Translations under genes and position numbers: made by a program
Shown here: one piece after another, positions 16,029 through 25,007 of the stretch
How positions within the stretch are numbered: the stretch's first letter is position 1
Layout of the letters: every line of letters starts with the position of its first letter
The notes under the pieces: generated by a model
What the model saw: the letters and a program-made list of their open reading frames with translations, nothing else
What the model was told of the DNA's origin: nothing
Databases searched by the model: none
NCBI RefSeq assembly: GCF_014385195.1
Contig: NZ_JACRTG010000016.1
Coordinates: 248,001-312,000, forward strand
DNA length: 64,000 bases
From: Paratissierella segnis
Lineage (GTDB): Bacteria > Bacillota > Clostridia > Tissierellales > Tissierellaceae
Reading direction: 5' to 3'

Positions 16029-18269
16029 ATGCAATGGGACAATTTTATTAAAGGTCAATGGGTTGAAGAAGTGGATGTAAGAAATTTTATACAGCTTAAT
16101 TATAGACCCTATGAAGGAAGTGAAGAATTTTTAGCAAATCCGACTAGTAGGACTAAAGACCTATGGGAAAAAGCGGACGAAATAATTAAAGAAGAAATAA
16201 AAACCGGGAATGTGGAGATCGATACCACAAGATTTTCCGGAATTAATAATTTTATGCCGGGATATCTAGATAAGGAAAATGAACTGATTGTAGGTTATCA
16301 GGCAGATAAACCTTTAAAGAGGATTGTAAATCCTTACGGTGGATATAGAATGGTGGAGGCATCCCTAAATGCTTATGGATATAAGATGGATACCGAATTG
16401 GAATCAAATTTTAACGAATTTAGAAAGACTCATAATCAAGGCGTATTCGACGCATATACACAAGAAATGAGAACAGCGAGAACAGTAGGGTTGTTAACAG
16501 GTCTTCCTGATGCATATGGAAGGGGAAGAATCATAGGTGATTATAGAAGAATTCCCCTATATGGTATTGATTTTCTAATTGCGAATAAGAAAAAGGATTT
16601 AAATAACTTAAAAGGAAATGCAACTGAAGAATTAATAAGACATAGAGAAGAAATCTCGGAACAAATCAGAGCTCTTGATGAAATCAAGGCAATGGCATTA
16701 TCATATGGGTATGATATTTCATCTCCTGCAAAAAATGCCAAAGATGCTATTCAATACTTATATTTCGGTTATTTGGCTGCTGTAAAAGAGAACAACGGTG
16801 CTGCTATGTCATTGGGGAGAAACACCGCATTTATTGATATTTATATTGAAAGGGATTTGGCAAATAAAACATTGACAGAAGAAGAGGCACAGGAGTTAAT
16901 CGATCAATTTATTATTAAGTTGAGAATGGTAAGGCACTTAAGAACACCGGAGTATGATGAATTATTTGCCGGAGATCCTAATTGGATAACTGAATCCATT
17001 GGCGGAATGGGTGAAGATGGCAGAACATTGGTTACTAAAACGTCTTTTAGATTTTTACATTCATTAACAAATCTAACTTCTGCCCCGGAACCAAATATGA
17101 CAATTCTTTGGTCAATAAAATTACCGGAAGATTTTAAAAAATATTGTGCAAAGATGTCTATTGAAACCGACTCAATTCAATACGAAAATGATGATTTGAT
17201 GAGACCAATATACGGTGATGACTATGCCATAGCATGTTGTGTTTCGGCCATGAGAGTAGGAAAAGATATGCAGTTTTTCGGTGCTAGGGCAAACCTCGCT
17301 AAAGCGCTGTTATATGCAATCAACGGTAGTGTAGATGAATTAAAGAGAGCTAAAGATGGGAAATTGATAAAGCTATTTGATGATATAGAAAGAATTGATG
17401 ATGAAGTCTTAAATTATGATAAAGTTATGGAAAACTATGAAAAAGTAATGAAGGAGTTAGCAGCTCTTTATGTAAATACAATGAACACAATTCATTATAT
17501 GCATGATAAATATGCGTATGAAAAAGGTCAAATGGCTTTACATGATTCAGAGGTTCATAGATATATGGCATTTGGCGCAGCGGGAATTTCAATAGTGGCT
17601 GATTCCCTAAGTGCAATAAAATACGCAAAGGTAAGACCGATTAGAGATGAAAACGGCATAGCAGTTGACTTTGAAATAGAAGGGGATTTTCCTAAATACG
17701 GTAATGATGATGATAGGGTGGATGAAATAGCAGTTGATATAGTGACTAAATTCAGCAATGAGTTAAAGAAAACTCCAGCCTATAGAAATGCAGAGCACAC
17801 GCTATCGATTTTAACTATCACGTCAAATGTGGTATATGGAAAGAAAACAGGTTCAACACCGGATGGAAGAAAGAAAGGAGAACCATTTGCTCCGGGTGCC
17901 AATCCAATGCATGGAAGAGATAGTTCGGGTGCATTGGCATCGCTCAATTCCGTAGCGAAACTACCATACGGTGGAATTTGCCAAGATGGTATCTCCAATA
18001 CATTTTCAATTATTCCATCAGCACTGGGGAACAGCATTGAGGAGAGGATTGATAATCTGGTTGGAATAATGGACGGATATTTTGAGCAAAATGCATTCCA
18101 TTTAAATATAAATGTAATGGATAGAAGCTTACTTATCGACGCTATGGAAAATCCGGAAAAGTATCCAACATTAACAATCAGAGTTTCAGGTTATGCGGTA
18201 CATTTCAATAGGCTAACTAAAGAACAAAAACTTGAGGTAATAAACAGAACATTCCACAAGAGCGCTTAA
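16029..18269 (+). CDS. pflB: Formate C-acetyltransferase (pyruvate formate-lyase)
   Basis: 746-residue glycyl-radical enzyme converting pyruvate and CoA to acetyl-CoA and formate in the cytosol of anaerobes. The catalytic cysteine pair is Cys403-Cys404 ([12 protein letters not shown]) and the radical glycine is Gly721 in RVSGYAV near the C-terminus. The length and N-terminal block ([20 protein letters not shown]) agree with true PFLs and not with diol-dehydratase-type relatives. It begins a three-gene operon with its activating enzyme and a Crp/Fnr regulator. A GAAAGGTG ribosome site precedes the ATG. Confidence 0.97.
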   Translation: MQWDNFIKGQWVEEVDVRNFIQLNYRPYEGSEEFLANPTSRTKDLWEKADEIIKEEIKTGNVEIDTTRFSGINNFMPGYLDKENELIVGYQADKPLKRIVNPYGGYRMVEASLNAYGYKMDTELESNFNEFRKTHNQGVFDAYTQEMRTARTVGLLTGLPDAYGRGRIIGDYRRIPLYGIDFLIANKKKDLNNLKGNATEELIRHREEISEQIRALDEIKAMALSYGYDISSPAKNAKDAIQYLYFGYLAAVKENNGAAMSLGRNTAFIDIYIERDLANKTLTEEEAQELIDQFIIKLRMVRHLRTPEYDELFAGDPNWITESIGGMGEDGRTLVTKTSFRFLHSLTNLTSAPEPNMTILWSIKLPEDFKKYCAKMSIETDSIQYENDDLMRPIYGDDYAIACCVSAMRVGKDMQFFGARANLAKALLYAINGSVDELKRAKDGKLIKLFDDIERIDDEVLNYDKVMENYEKVMKELAALYVNTMNTIHYMHDKYAYEKGQMALHDSEVHRYMAFGAAGISIVADSLSAIKYAKVRPIRDENGIAVDFEIEGDFPKYGNDDDRVDEIAVDIVTKFSNELKKTPAYRNAEHTLSILTITSNVVYGKKTGSTPDGRKKGEPFAPGANPMHGRDSSGALASLNSVAKLPYGGICQDGISNTFSIIPSALGNSIEERIDNLVGIMDGYFEQNAFHLNINVMDRSLLIDAMENPEKYPTLTIRVSGYAVHFNRLTKEQKLEVINRTFHKSA

Positions 18270-18289
18270 CTAAAGAAAAGGTGATTTTT

Positions 18290-19045
18290 ATGGTAGAAGG
18301 TAGGCTTCATTCCATAGAGACTATGGGACTGGTGGACGGACCCGGTATAAGAACTGTATTTTTCATGCAGGGGTGCCCGCTAAGATGTGCGTATTGTCAC
18401 AATCCTGATAGTCAGACAATGTTTTCTAAAAATCGAATAACACCGGAAGAAGTTCTAAAAACGGCAAAGAGATATAAATCATATTATAAACGAAGTAACG
18501 GAGGGGTTACCTTCTCCGGTGGTGAATCCTTGATTCAGGGAGAATTTTTACTGGAGAGTTTAAAGTTACTAAAAAAAGGAGGAATAAATACCTGCTTAGA
18601 TACCAGCGGATATGGGCAAGAAGAATATTACAAAGAAATACTGGAGTATACGGATGTTGTTATATTGGATATAAAACAATTCAGCCATAAAGAATATAAA
18701 AATTTAACAGGTAAAAGCATGAATGGTTTTTATACATTCCTGTCATATCTAAATGACTTTAAGGGAAAAATATGGATTAGACATGTTATGGTTCCCGGAT
18801 TTACCGACAATGAGGAAAGCATGTATAAGCTTTTTAATAATATTTCACACTTATGCGAAAAAATTGAAAGAATAGAGATACTCCCCTTTCATAAAATGGG
18901 TATAGATAAATATGAGAAACTAGGGAGAGACTATAAATTAAAGAATGTACCTGAAATGGATTTGAATAAGGCAAAAAAGTATGAAGAGATACTCTCTTTG
19001 CTGTTGGAAAAGGAAAAGATAAGGGTACAAAAAAGTATCATATAA
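18290..19045 (+). CDS. pflA: Pyruvate formate-lyase-activating enzyme (radical SAM)
   Basis: 251 residues. The radical SAM cysteines are in CPLRCAYCHNPD (CxxxCxxC), with SAM-binding VTFSGGESL and the early GLVDGPGIRTVFFMQGC block typical of PFL activases. It uses SAM and a [4Fe-4S] cluster to install the glycyl radical in PflB, encoded 20 bases upstream. The GTG at 18281 overlaps the AAGGTG ribosome site, so the ATG at 18290 is the better start. There are no additional ferredoxin-type Cys clusters, which fits a PFL activase and not a larger glycyl-radical activase. Confidence 0.95.
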   Translation: MVEGRLHSIETMGLVDGPGIRTVFFMQGCPLRCAYCHNPDSQTMFSKNRITPEEVLKTAKRYKSYYKRSNGGVTFSGGESLIQGEFLLESLKLLKKGGINTCLDTSGYGQEEYYKEILEYTDVVILDIKQFSHKEYKNLTGKSMNGFYTFLSYLNDFKGKIWIRHVMVPGFTDNEESMYKLFNNISHLCEKIERIEILPFHKMGIDKYEKLGRDYKLKNVPEMDLNKAKKYEEILSLLLEKEKIRVQKSII

Positions 19046-19062
19046 TATAAACAGGTGATAAC

Positions 19063-19782
19063 ATGTCAAAGTGTGAAGTATGTAAATACAACAATGAAAA
19101 CTGTAAGGGGATAATGTGTATAAAAAACATCCCCTTATTGTCAAATTTAAATGATGATGAAATCGAAAAGATTTCGGAAGGCGTAGTTGTTAAACCCTAT
19201 AAAAAGGGTGATGTTATATTTAGAACCGGAGATAGCGCTGATAGGCTATATATTATTTGCTCAGGAAAAATGAAGATATTCAAAAATTTAACTGATGGTA
19301 GGGAGCAAATACTTTATATTTATTCAACAGGGGATTTTATCGGAGGATTTAATCTTTTAAAGAAGGATGAATATAAATTTAATGGGGTCGCATTAGAGGA
19401 TACTATAGTAAGTACGCTATCCAAGGCTGAATTCGATGAAATTGTTTTGAAAAATCCTACAATTCCTTTGAAGATATTGGAGAAGGCATATGATAGAATT
19501 ATTTGGGCAGAAGATTTGGTAGATAGATTATCTTCTAATAATATAGATTCAAGGGTTGCAAGTTTGCTTTTGGAACTGATACATGATTTCGGGACAGATA
19601 CAAAAGAAGGGATAATGCTCAATCTCTCTATAAATAGAGAAGAAATGGGAAGTTTTGCAGGCGTTTCAAGAGAAACTATGACTAGGAAATTAAATCATTT
19701 TAAGGAAATGGGTTATATAGATTTTAGGGGAAATAAAAAAATACTGATAAAAGATGTTGAAGTATTAAAAGATATGCTTTAG
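19063..19782 (+). CDS. Crp/Fnr family transcriptional regulator with N-terminal cysteines
   Basis: 239 residues. Four N-terminal cysteines (Cys4, Cys7, Cys14, Cys19) could bind an Fe-S cluster as an oxygen or redox sensor. A cyclic-nucleotide-type beta barrel (about 25-140, with GDVIFRTGDSADRLYIICSG) is followed by a long dimer helix and a winged helix-turn-helix. The recognition helix GVSRETMTRKL has the R-E-x-x-x-R spacing of E. coli Crp (Arg180, Glu181, Arg185), which predicts TGTGA half-sites; exactly such a palindrome precedes pflB. It is the third gene of the pfl operon (17-base gap), so it probably activates its own synthesis. The signal it senses is inferred. Confidence 0.9.
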   Translation: MSKCEVCKYNNENCKGIMCIKNIPLLSNLNDDEIEKISEGVVVKPYKKGDVIFRTGDSADRLYIICSGKMKIFKNLTDGREQILYIYSTGDFIGGFNLLKKDEYKFNGVALEDTIVSTLSKAEFDEIVLKNPTIPLKILEKAYDRIIWAEDLVDRLSSNNIDSRVASLLLELIHDFGTDTKEGIMLNLSINREEMGSFAGVSRETMTRKLNHFKEMGYIDFRGNKKILIKDVEVLKDML

Positions 19783-19815
19783 GGTCATTAGGAACTGTAT
19801 CCAATGGCCCTAAAT
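19780..19815 (+). terminator. Stem-loop after the pfl operon (weak terminator candidate)
   Basis: TAGGGTCATT pairs with AATGGCCCTA (one G-U) around an AGG...CC-closed loop. No T-run follows, so termination efficiency is doubtful. Confidence 0.4.
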
Positions 19816-20019
19816 TGTCAGAAAAATGAAAGATGACGAAATATATATTTCATTTTTAGGCAAGGAAAGTGTTTTCAATTTTTCTCATTTAGAAACAATA
19901 GAAAAAACAATTGTGGGGCATAGCCAATTATATGTAATTGGCAACAATTAGATTAAATACTTACTATTGCAAATTATTTTTATATTGAAAAATAATAAAA
20001 AATAAATTTCAAATTATTG

Positions 20020-20048
20020 TTGACAAGTATGAAATATGATGCTATATT
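20020..20048 (+). promoter_or_regulatory. Vegetative promoter for the liv operon T-box leader
   Basis: TTGACA and TATATT are separated by exactly 17 bases, about 15-20 bases before the start of the T-box structure. Confidence 0.8.
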
Positions 20049-20061
20049 ATTTCTTAAGTTA

Positions 20062-20355
20062 AAAAACGAAAAATTAAAAAACAATGATGAAGGGTAAGCT
20101 ATCAAGATAATCTTTAAAAGAGAGCCGAGATTTGGTGAAAGCCGGTATGGATTGGATAGTAAGCGCTCACTTCTAAGTTTTATAACTGAACTTAAGTAGG
20201 TTATAACGGTTGCTCCGTTACAAGGCTAGGGTTTATTTGGATTTTTCCATCGGAACCTGATTTTGAGTTTATTATCGCAAGATAATAATATAATAGAGTG
20301 GTACCGCTAATGTTAGCCTCTATATGTAACTATACATATGGGGGCATTTTTAATT
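20062..20355 (+). promoter_or_regulatory. T-box leader (probably leucine-specific) controlling the liv operon
   Basis: The stem I apical motif (GAGAGCCGAGATTTGGTGAAAG then GCCGG, split here), the T-box sequence AGAGTGGTACCGC (20295-20307) and a downstream terminator hairpin (GCCTCTATATGTA with TACATATGGGGGC, then TTTTTAATTTTTT, 20316-20352) are all in order. The specifier loop follows the CTATC/GATAG helix; the triplet CTC followed by A (in GCGCTCACTT) is the best specifier, which reads Leu. Uncharged tRNA-Leu would block termination and switch on the branched-chain amino acid transporter. The class is certain; the specifier call is moderate. Confidence 0.9.
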
Positions 20356-20407
20356 TTTTGATTTAACTTTATCAATTAAACAAATTGAAAAAGACAGGAG
20401 TGTTAAT

Positions 20408-21586
20408 ATGAAAAAAGTTTTATTAATAGTTATGTCAATGGTTTTAGTTTTAGGTATGCTTTCAGGTTGTAAACCTTCAACTGTAAGTAATGATGCTAAT
20501 AGTAAAGATGCGGATACTATTAGGGTAGGGCTAAACTATGAACTTACCGGCGGAGCAGCAACGTATGGTCAGGGATTAGTAGATGGAATTGAACTTGCAA
20601 TAGAAGAAGTGAATAAAGAAGGCATTTTGGGAAAGAAGATTGAAACGGTTAAAGCCGATAATAAATCGGAAGATACTGAAGCTGCGAATGTATCATCCAA
20701 ATTAGCAACAAGAGATAATGTAGTGGTATTGTTGGGACCTGCAACCTCAGGAAATACAAAGGCAGCAACACCGGCAGCTATGCAAAACAAAATTCCCCTG
20801 ATATCCGGTTCGGCTACTGAAGACGGCATTACAATAGACGGCAATGGAAATGTAAGAGATTATATATTTAAAACCTGTTTCAATGATTCATTCCAAGGAA
20901 TTATGATGGCAGAGTTTGCATTCAATGATTTAGGGGCTAAGAATGCGGCAATATTAGCTGATACTACAAGTGATTACGCCCAAGGGTTATCTAAGAATTT
21001 TAATGAAACTTTTACGAATTTAGGCGGCAGTATTGTGACAATGGAAGCATATCAACAAAAGGATACGGATTTTAAAGCAGTGCTTACAAATATTAAAGGT
21101 GAAAACCCTGATGTACTATTTGTACCGGGATATTATGAAGAAGTAGGATTAATTGTCAGACAAGCAAGAGAATTGGGATTGAATATTCCGATCCTTGGCG
21201 GCGATGGCTATGAATCACCTAAGTTAATAGAAATTGCAGGAAAGGAATCATTAAACGATGTTTACTATTCAAGTCACTATTCTCCACTGGATGATACAGA
21301 AGAAGTGGCTAAATTCAAAGAAAGCTTTAAGGCTAAATATGGGAATTATCCGGATGCATTTAATGCTTTAGGTTATGATATGATTTACTTCTTAAAAGAT
21401 GCACTTATTAGAGCAGGAGAAGCAGATCCGGAAAAATTAAAGGAAGCCCTTGCAGCAACTAAGGATTTTAAAGGAGTTACCGGAACTTTGTCCATTGACG
21501 AGAAGCATAACCCACTAAAATCTGTTACTATTCTGGAACTTAAAGAGGGAGAACCAACATTTTTAAAAAAATTGGATCCAAAATAG
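20408..21586 (+). CDS. livK: Branched-chain amino acid ABC transporter substrate-binding lipoprotein
   Basis: 392 residues. The lipoprotein signal ends in LSGC (Cys21), followed by a Ser/Asp/Asn linker and a type I periplasmic-binding fold (IRVGLNYELTGGAATYGQG, LLGPATSGNTKAA, FKTCFNDSFQG, ALGYDMIYFLKDAL), the LivJ/LivK plan. It captures Leu/Ile/Val outside the membrane for the LivHMGF complex encoded next. It is the first gene after the T-box leader, which ties its expression to an amino acid charging state. A GGAGTG ribosome site precedes the ATG. Confidence 0.95.
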   Translation: MKKVLLIVMSMVLVLGMLSGCKPSTVSNDANSKDADTIRVGLNYELTGGAATYGQGLVDGIELAIEEVNKEGILGKKIETVKADNKSEDTEAANVSSKLATRDNVVVLLGPATSGNTKAATPAAMQNKIPLISGSATEDGITIDGNGNVRDYIFKTCFNDSFQGIMMAEFAFNDLGAKNAAILADTTSDYAQGLSKNFNETFTNLGGSIVTMEAYQQKDTDFKAVLTNIKGENPDVLFVPGYYEEVGLIVRQARELGLNIPILGGDGYESPKLIEIAGKESLNDVYYSSHYSPLDDTEEVAKFKESFKAKYGNYPDAFNALGYDMIYFLKDALIRAGEADPEKLKEALAATKDFKGVTGTLSIDEKHNPLKSVTILELKEGEPTFLKKLDPK

Positions 21587-21632
21587 AATTTTAGGCTTTT
21601 AAGCTTAGGTATAATCGAAAGGAAGTTTTTAA

Positions 21633-22517
21633 ATGGAACAGCTTATACAACAATTGATTAACGGAGTATCCTTAGGCAGCATTTATGCACTTATAGCTTT
21701 AGGTTATACGATGGTATATGGAATCATCAATTTAATCAATTTTGCTCATGGAGAAATTTATATGATGGGCGCTTATATAGGATTTGCTCTTACTACATTT
21801 TTAGGTCTTGGATTTGCACCTTCATTGATACTCTCAATGATAGGCTGCAGCATTTTAGGAATGGTAATTGAAAAGGTAGCGTATAAGCCTATTAGAAATT
21901 CTTCGAGAATTTCAGCTCTTATTACAGCAATTAGTGTTTCTCTATTTTTACAATATACTATGATGTATTTTGTAAGCCCGCAGACCAGGACTTTCCCGGA
22001 GGTCTTGAAAAGAAAAAGCATAAGTTTACTTAATGGAAAAATAATCATTGATCAGAAGAATATCTATATAGTTGCAATCACGGTTTTATTGATGTTGCTT
22101 TTACAATATGTAGTTAAGAAGACCAAATTGGGAAAGGCAATGAGAGCAGTAGCGCAGGATAAGGAAGCAGCAGAGCTGATGGGGGTGGATGTAAACAAGA
22201 TAATATCATTTACGTTTGCCATAGGCTCTGCCCTAGCCGGCGCAGCAGGAGTATTGGTGGGAATTTATTACAACACCATCAACCCTCTAATGGGAGCAAC
22301 CCCCGGATTAAAGGCATTTGTTGCTGCGGTATTTGGCGGAATCGGAATAATCCCGGGGGCTGTATTGGGGGGATTTTCTCTTGGGATGATTGAAACAGTG
22401 GTAAGTGCATATGGGGGATCTGTATTTAAGGACGCTGTTGCATTTGCCATATTAATTCTAATATTGTTGATTAAACCCAATGGTCTATTGGGCAAGACAG
22501 TTAAGGAAAAGGTATAG
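21633..22517 (+). CDS. livH: Branched-chain amino acid ABC transporter permease LivH
   Basis: 294 residues with about eight membrane helices and LivH hallmarks: GVSLGSIYALIALGYTMVYG at the N-terminus, INFAHGEIYMMGAY, and the coupling segment MRAVAQDKEAAELMGV. It forms half of the membrane channel with LivM. Encoded 46 bases after livK; an AAAGGAAG ribosome site is present. Confidence 0.95.
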   Translation: MEQLIQQLINGVSLGSIYALIALGYTMVYGIINLINFAHGEIYMMGAYIGFALTTFLGLGFAPSLILSMIGCSILGMVIEKVAYKPIRNSSRISALITAISVSLFLQYTMMYFVSPQTRTFPEVLKRKSISLLNGKIIIDQKNIYIVAITVLLMLLLQYVVKKTKLGKAMRAVAQDKEAAELMGVDVNKIISFTFAIGSALAGAAGVLVGIYYNTINPLMGATPGLKAFVAAVFGGIGIIPGAVLGGFSLGMIETVVSAYGGSVFKDAVAFAILILILLIKPNGLLGKTVKEKV

Positions 22518-22528
22518 GGGGTATCGAT

Positions 22529-23482
22529 ATGAAGAAAAACATAATAATAATTATTTCATTATTGATTGCATATTTATCAGGACAATATTTGATAAATACA
22601 GGAATCATTGATTCATATCTGCAGCTCAATATTTTCCTAATTGGAATCAATATAATTTTGGCCGTAAGCCTTAATCTCATTACCGGGTTTACAGGGCAAT
22701 TTTCATTGGGGCATGCTGCTTTTATGTCAATCGGCGCTTATACATCTGCTATTCTCACTGCTAAGATGGGATTGCCTTTTATAGTTGCATTGATCGCATC
22801 CGGTATTGTTTCAGCAATTGCAGGAGTTTTGATAGGTATACCGACTTTAAGGCTTAAAGGAGATTATCTGGCAATAGCAACCCTTGGGTTTGGAGAAATA
22901 GTTAGGATTTTAGCTTTAAATACTGATTACATAGGTGGAGCTATAGGGTTTAATGACATACCTCAATATACTAATTGGACCTATGTTTTTATAATGACAG
23001 TGGTTACAGTATTGGTCATCCGCTATTTTCTCAATTCATTTCATGGGAGAGCTTGTATTGCCATAAGAGAAGATGAAATAGCTGCCGAGGCTATGGGCGT
23101 AAATCTAACTTTATATAAGGTATTTGCTTTTGCTATCGGTGCATTTTTTGCCGGAATTGCAGGCTCCTTATATGCAAACTACTTTTATTTTATTAAGCCT
23201 GATTCCTTTGGTTTTATGAAATCAGTTGATATAGTAGTAACTGTTGTATTTGGCGGTATGGGTAGTATTTTAGGTTCAATCGTTGGAGCCATAGCTTTAT
23301 CTGTTATTTCATTGTTTTTACAAAATATACCGGAACTTAGAATGGTAATTTACTCAATAATTCTCTTTTTAGTAATGGTATACAGACCTACAGGACTTGT
23401 AGGGAAAAAAGATAAAGAAGGAAAATATTTTAAGGGATTAAGAAAGGAGGATTTCCAACATGTCAGTGCTAAAGGTAACTAA
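22529..23482 (+). CDS. livM: Branched-chain amino acid ABC transporter permease LivM
   Basis: 317 residues, multi-pass membrane protein. LivM signatures: LNLITGFTGQFSLGHAAFMS, GIPTLRLKGDYLAIATLGFG and the coupling segment IREDEIAAEAMGVN. Pairs with LivH. It starts 11 bases after livH and its 3' end overlaps the start of livG by 23 bases in another frame, so the genes are coupled. The hydrophilic C-terminus (KDKEGKYFKGLRKED) doubles as the coding region containing the livG ribosome site (AAAGGAGG). Confidence 0.95.
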   Translation: MKKNIIIIISLLIAYLSGQYLINTGIIDSYLQLNIFLIGINIILAVSLNLITGFTGQFSLGHAAFMSIGAYTSAILTAKMGLPFIVALIASGIVSAIAGVLIGIPTLRLKGDYLAIATLGFGEIVRILALNTDYIGGAIGFNDIPQYTNWTYVFIMTVVTVLVIRYFLNSFHGRACIAIREDEIAAEAMGVNLTLYKVFAFAIGAFFAGIAGSLYANYFYFIKPDSFGFMKSVDIVVTVVFGGMGSILGSIVGAIALSVISLFLQNIPELRMVIYSIILFLVMVYRPTGLVGKKDKEGKYFKGLRKEDFQHVSAKGN

Positions 23483-24203
23483 TTTGACTAAAAATTTTGG
23501 CGGAATTAAAGCTGTAACTGATGTAAATTTAAATATTGAGATGGGCGAAATTATCGGACTTATTGGACCGAATGGCGCTGGGAAAACCACTCTTTTCAAT
23601 CTATTAACCGGAATATATGTGCCTACATCAGGTCAAATAGAATATAATTTAAATACTAAAGTTAAAACTAAGGATTTAAAACCTCATAAGATGGTTCACT
23701 ACGGTGTTTCCAGAACCTTTCAAAACATAAGATTATTTAAAGATATGAGCGTTCTTGATAATGTTCTTTTGGGGTTTCACAGTTTATTATTTAAAAGGTC
23801 TATATCGAGAAAGGATTCATTTGATGAGGCTTATGAGCTTTTGAAAAAATTTAATCTGCTGAATAAAAAAGATGAGCTTGCGAAAAATTTGCCCTATGGA
23901 GATCAAAGGAGATTGGAGATAGCTAGGGCTTTGGCATCCAAACCTATGATATTGCTTTTAGATGAACCTGCCGCAGGGATGAATCCTAAGGAAACAAAAG
24001 AGCTGAAGGATTTAATTTTTTGGATTAGAAATGAATATCATCTTACTATTATATTGATAGAGCATGATATGTCCCTTGTAATGAATATCTGCGAAAGAAT
24101 TTTTGTATTTGATTATGGGAATTTAGTTGCCAGCGGAACACCGAAAGAAATACAAAATAATAAGAGAGTTATAACGGCGTACCTTGGCGAGGAGGCAGTG
24201 TGA
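23460..24203 (+). CDS. livG: Branched-chain amino acid ABC transporter ATP-binding protein LivG
   Basis: 247 residues. Walker A GPNGAGKTT, LivG-specific ISRTFQNIRLF-type Q-loop (VSRTFQNIRLFKDMS), Walker B LLLDEPAAGMNP and switch IEHDMSLVM are visible. The signature is degenerate (LPYGDQRRLEIARAL), normal for LivG. It powers amino acid import with LivF. The last bases overlap the livF start. Confidence 0.95.
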   Translation: MSVLKVTNLTKNFGGIKAVTDVNLNIEMGEIIGLIGPNGAGKTTLFNLLTGIYVPTSGQIEYNLNTKVKTKDLKPHKMVHYGVSRTFQNIRLFKDMSVLDNVLLGFHSLLFKRSISRKDSFDEAYELLKKFNLLNKKDELAKNLPYGDQRRLEIARALASKPMILLLDEPAAGMNPKETKELKDLIFWIRNEYHLTIILIEHDMSLVMNICERIFVFDYGNLVASGTPKEIQNNKRVITAYLGEEAV

Positions 24204-24907
24204 TGCTGGAGGTTAAAAATGTAAATGTTTATTATGGTGCGATTCATGCATTAAAGGATTTAAGTTTAAAAATTAATGAAGGGGAAATAGTGACCCTAAT
24301 CGGGGGCAACGGCGCAGGTAAAAGCACTACATTAAAAACCATATCCGGGTTATTGACTCCTAAGAGCGGGGAAGTAAAATTCAATGGTAAGATGACTAAT
24401 AATTTAAGAGCAACTGATTTGGTTAAACTGGGCATTTCCCATGTTCCTGAGGGGAGAAGGATATTTACAAAGATGAGTGTTATGGAAAATCTTGAAATGG
24501 GAGCCTATATACGTGATGATAAGAAAGAAATGGACAAAGACTATCAGAAGGTGTTTTCTCTATTTCCAATTCTTGAAAAAAGGAAGGGGCAAATTGCGGG
24601 GACTCTATCAGGAGGAGAACAACAAATGCTTGCTATAGGTCGTGGATTGATGTCCAGACCTAAACTGCTTCTATTGGATGAACCATCCATGGGGTTGGCG
24701 CCTATAATAGTTAAGGAAATATTTAAGATTATAAGTGATATAAATGAGTCAGGCACCACAGTTTTGCTGGTGGAACAGAATGCCAATCTTGCATTGAAAT
24801 TAAGCCATAGGGCATATATTATAAGAAATGGTGAGATTGAAATAGAAGGAAAATCGGAGGAAATCTTAGAGGATGATAGGGTGAGAAAAGCATATTTAGA
24901 AGGATAA
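24203..24907 (+). CDS. livF: Branched-chain amino acid ABC transporter ATP-binding protein LivF
   Basis: 234 residues. Walker A GGNGAGKST, LivF-specific ISHVPEGRRIFTKMSVMENL, signature LSGGEQQMLAIGRGL, Walker B LLLDEPSMGLAP and switch VEQNANLAL. The ATG overlaps the livG stop (TGATG) with GAGGAGG seven bases upstream; a GTG one codon earlier is possible. Last gene of the operon, closed by the terminator at 24910-24951. Confidence 0.95.
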   Translation: MLEVKNVNVYYGAIHALKDLSLKINEGEIVTLIGGNGAGKSTTLKTISGLLTPKSGEVKFNGKMTNNLRATDLVKLGISHVPEGRRIFTKMSVMENLEMGAYIRDDKKEMDKDYQKVFSLFPILEKRKGQIAGTLSGGEQQMLAIGRGLMSRPKLLLLDEPSMGLAPIIVKEIFKIISDINESGTTVLLVEQNANLALKLSHRAYIIRNGEIEIEGKSEEILEDDRVRKAYLEG

Positions 24908-24909
24908 AG

Positions 24910-24951
24910 GCGTTGGGGCTGTTCATTTTCCCCAATGCTTTTGCTTTTTTT
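24910..24951 (+). terminator. Intrinsic terminator of the liv operon
   Basis: GCGTTGGGG pairs with CCCCAATGC (one G-U pair) and a T-rich stretch ending TTTTTT follows. Confidence 0.85.
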
Positions 24952-25007
24952 AAAGTTTTTATGTATACTTATAAGGTGTGAATTGTTATAGAAAGGATTT
25001 GATTTTT

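Noticed and set aside
19826..19951. 41-codon ORF between the pfl operon and the liv T-box leader
   Set aside because: No ribosome site, no recognisable sequence; most likely chance.
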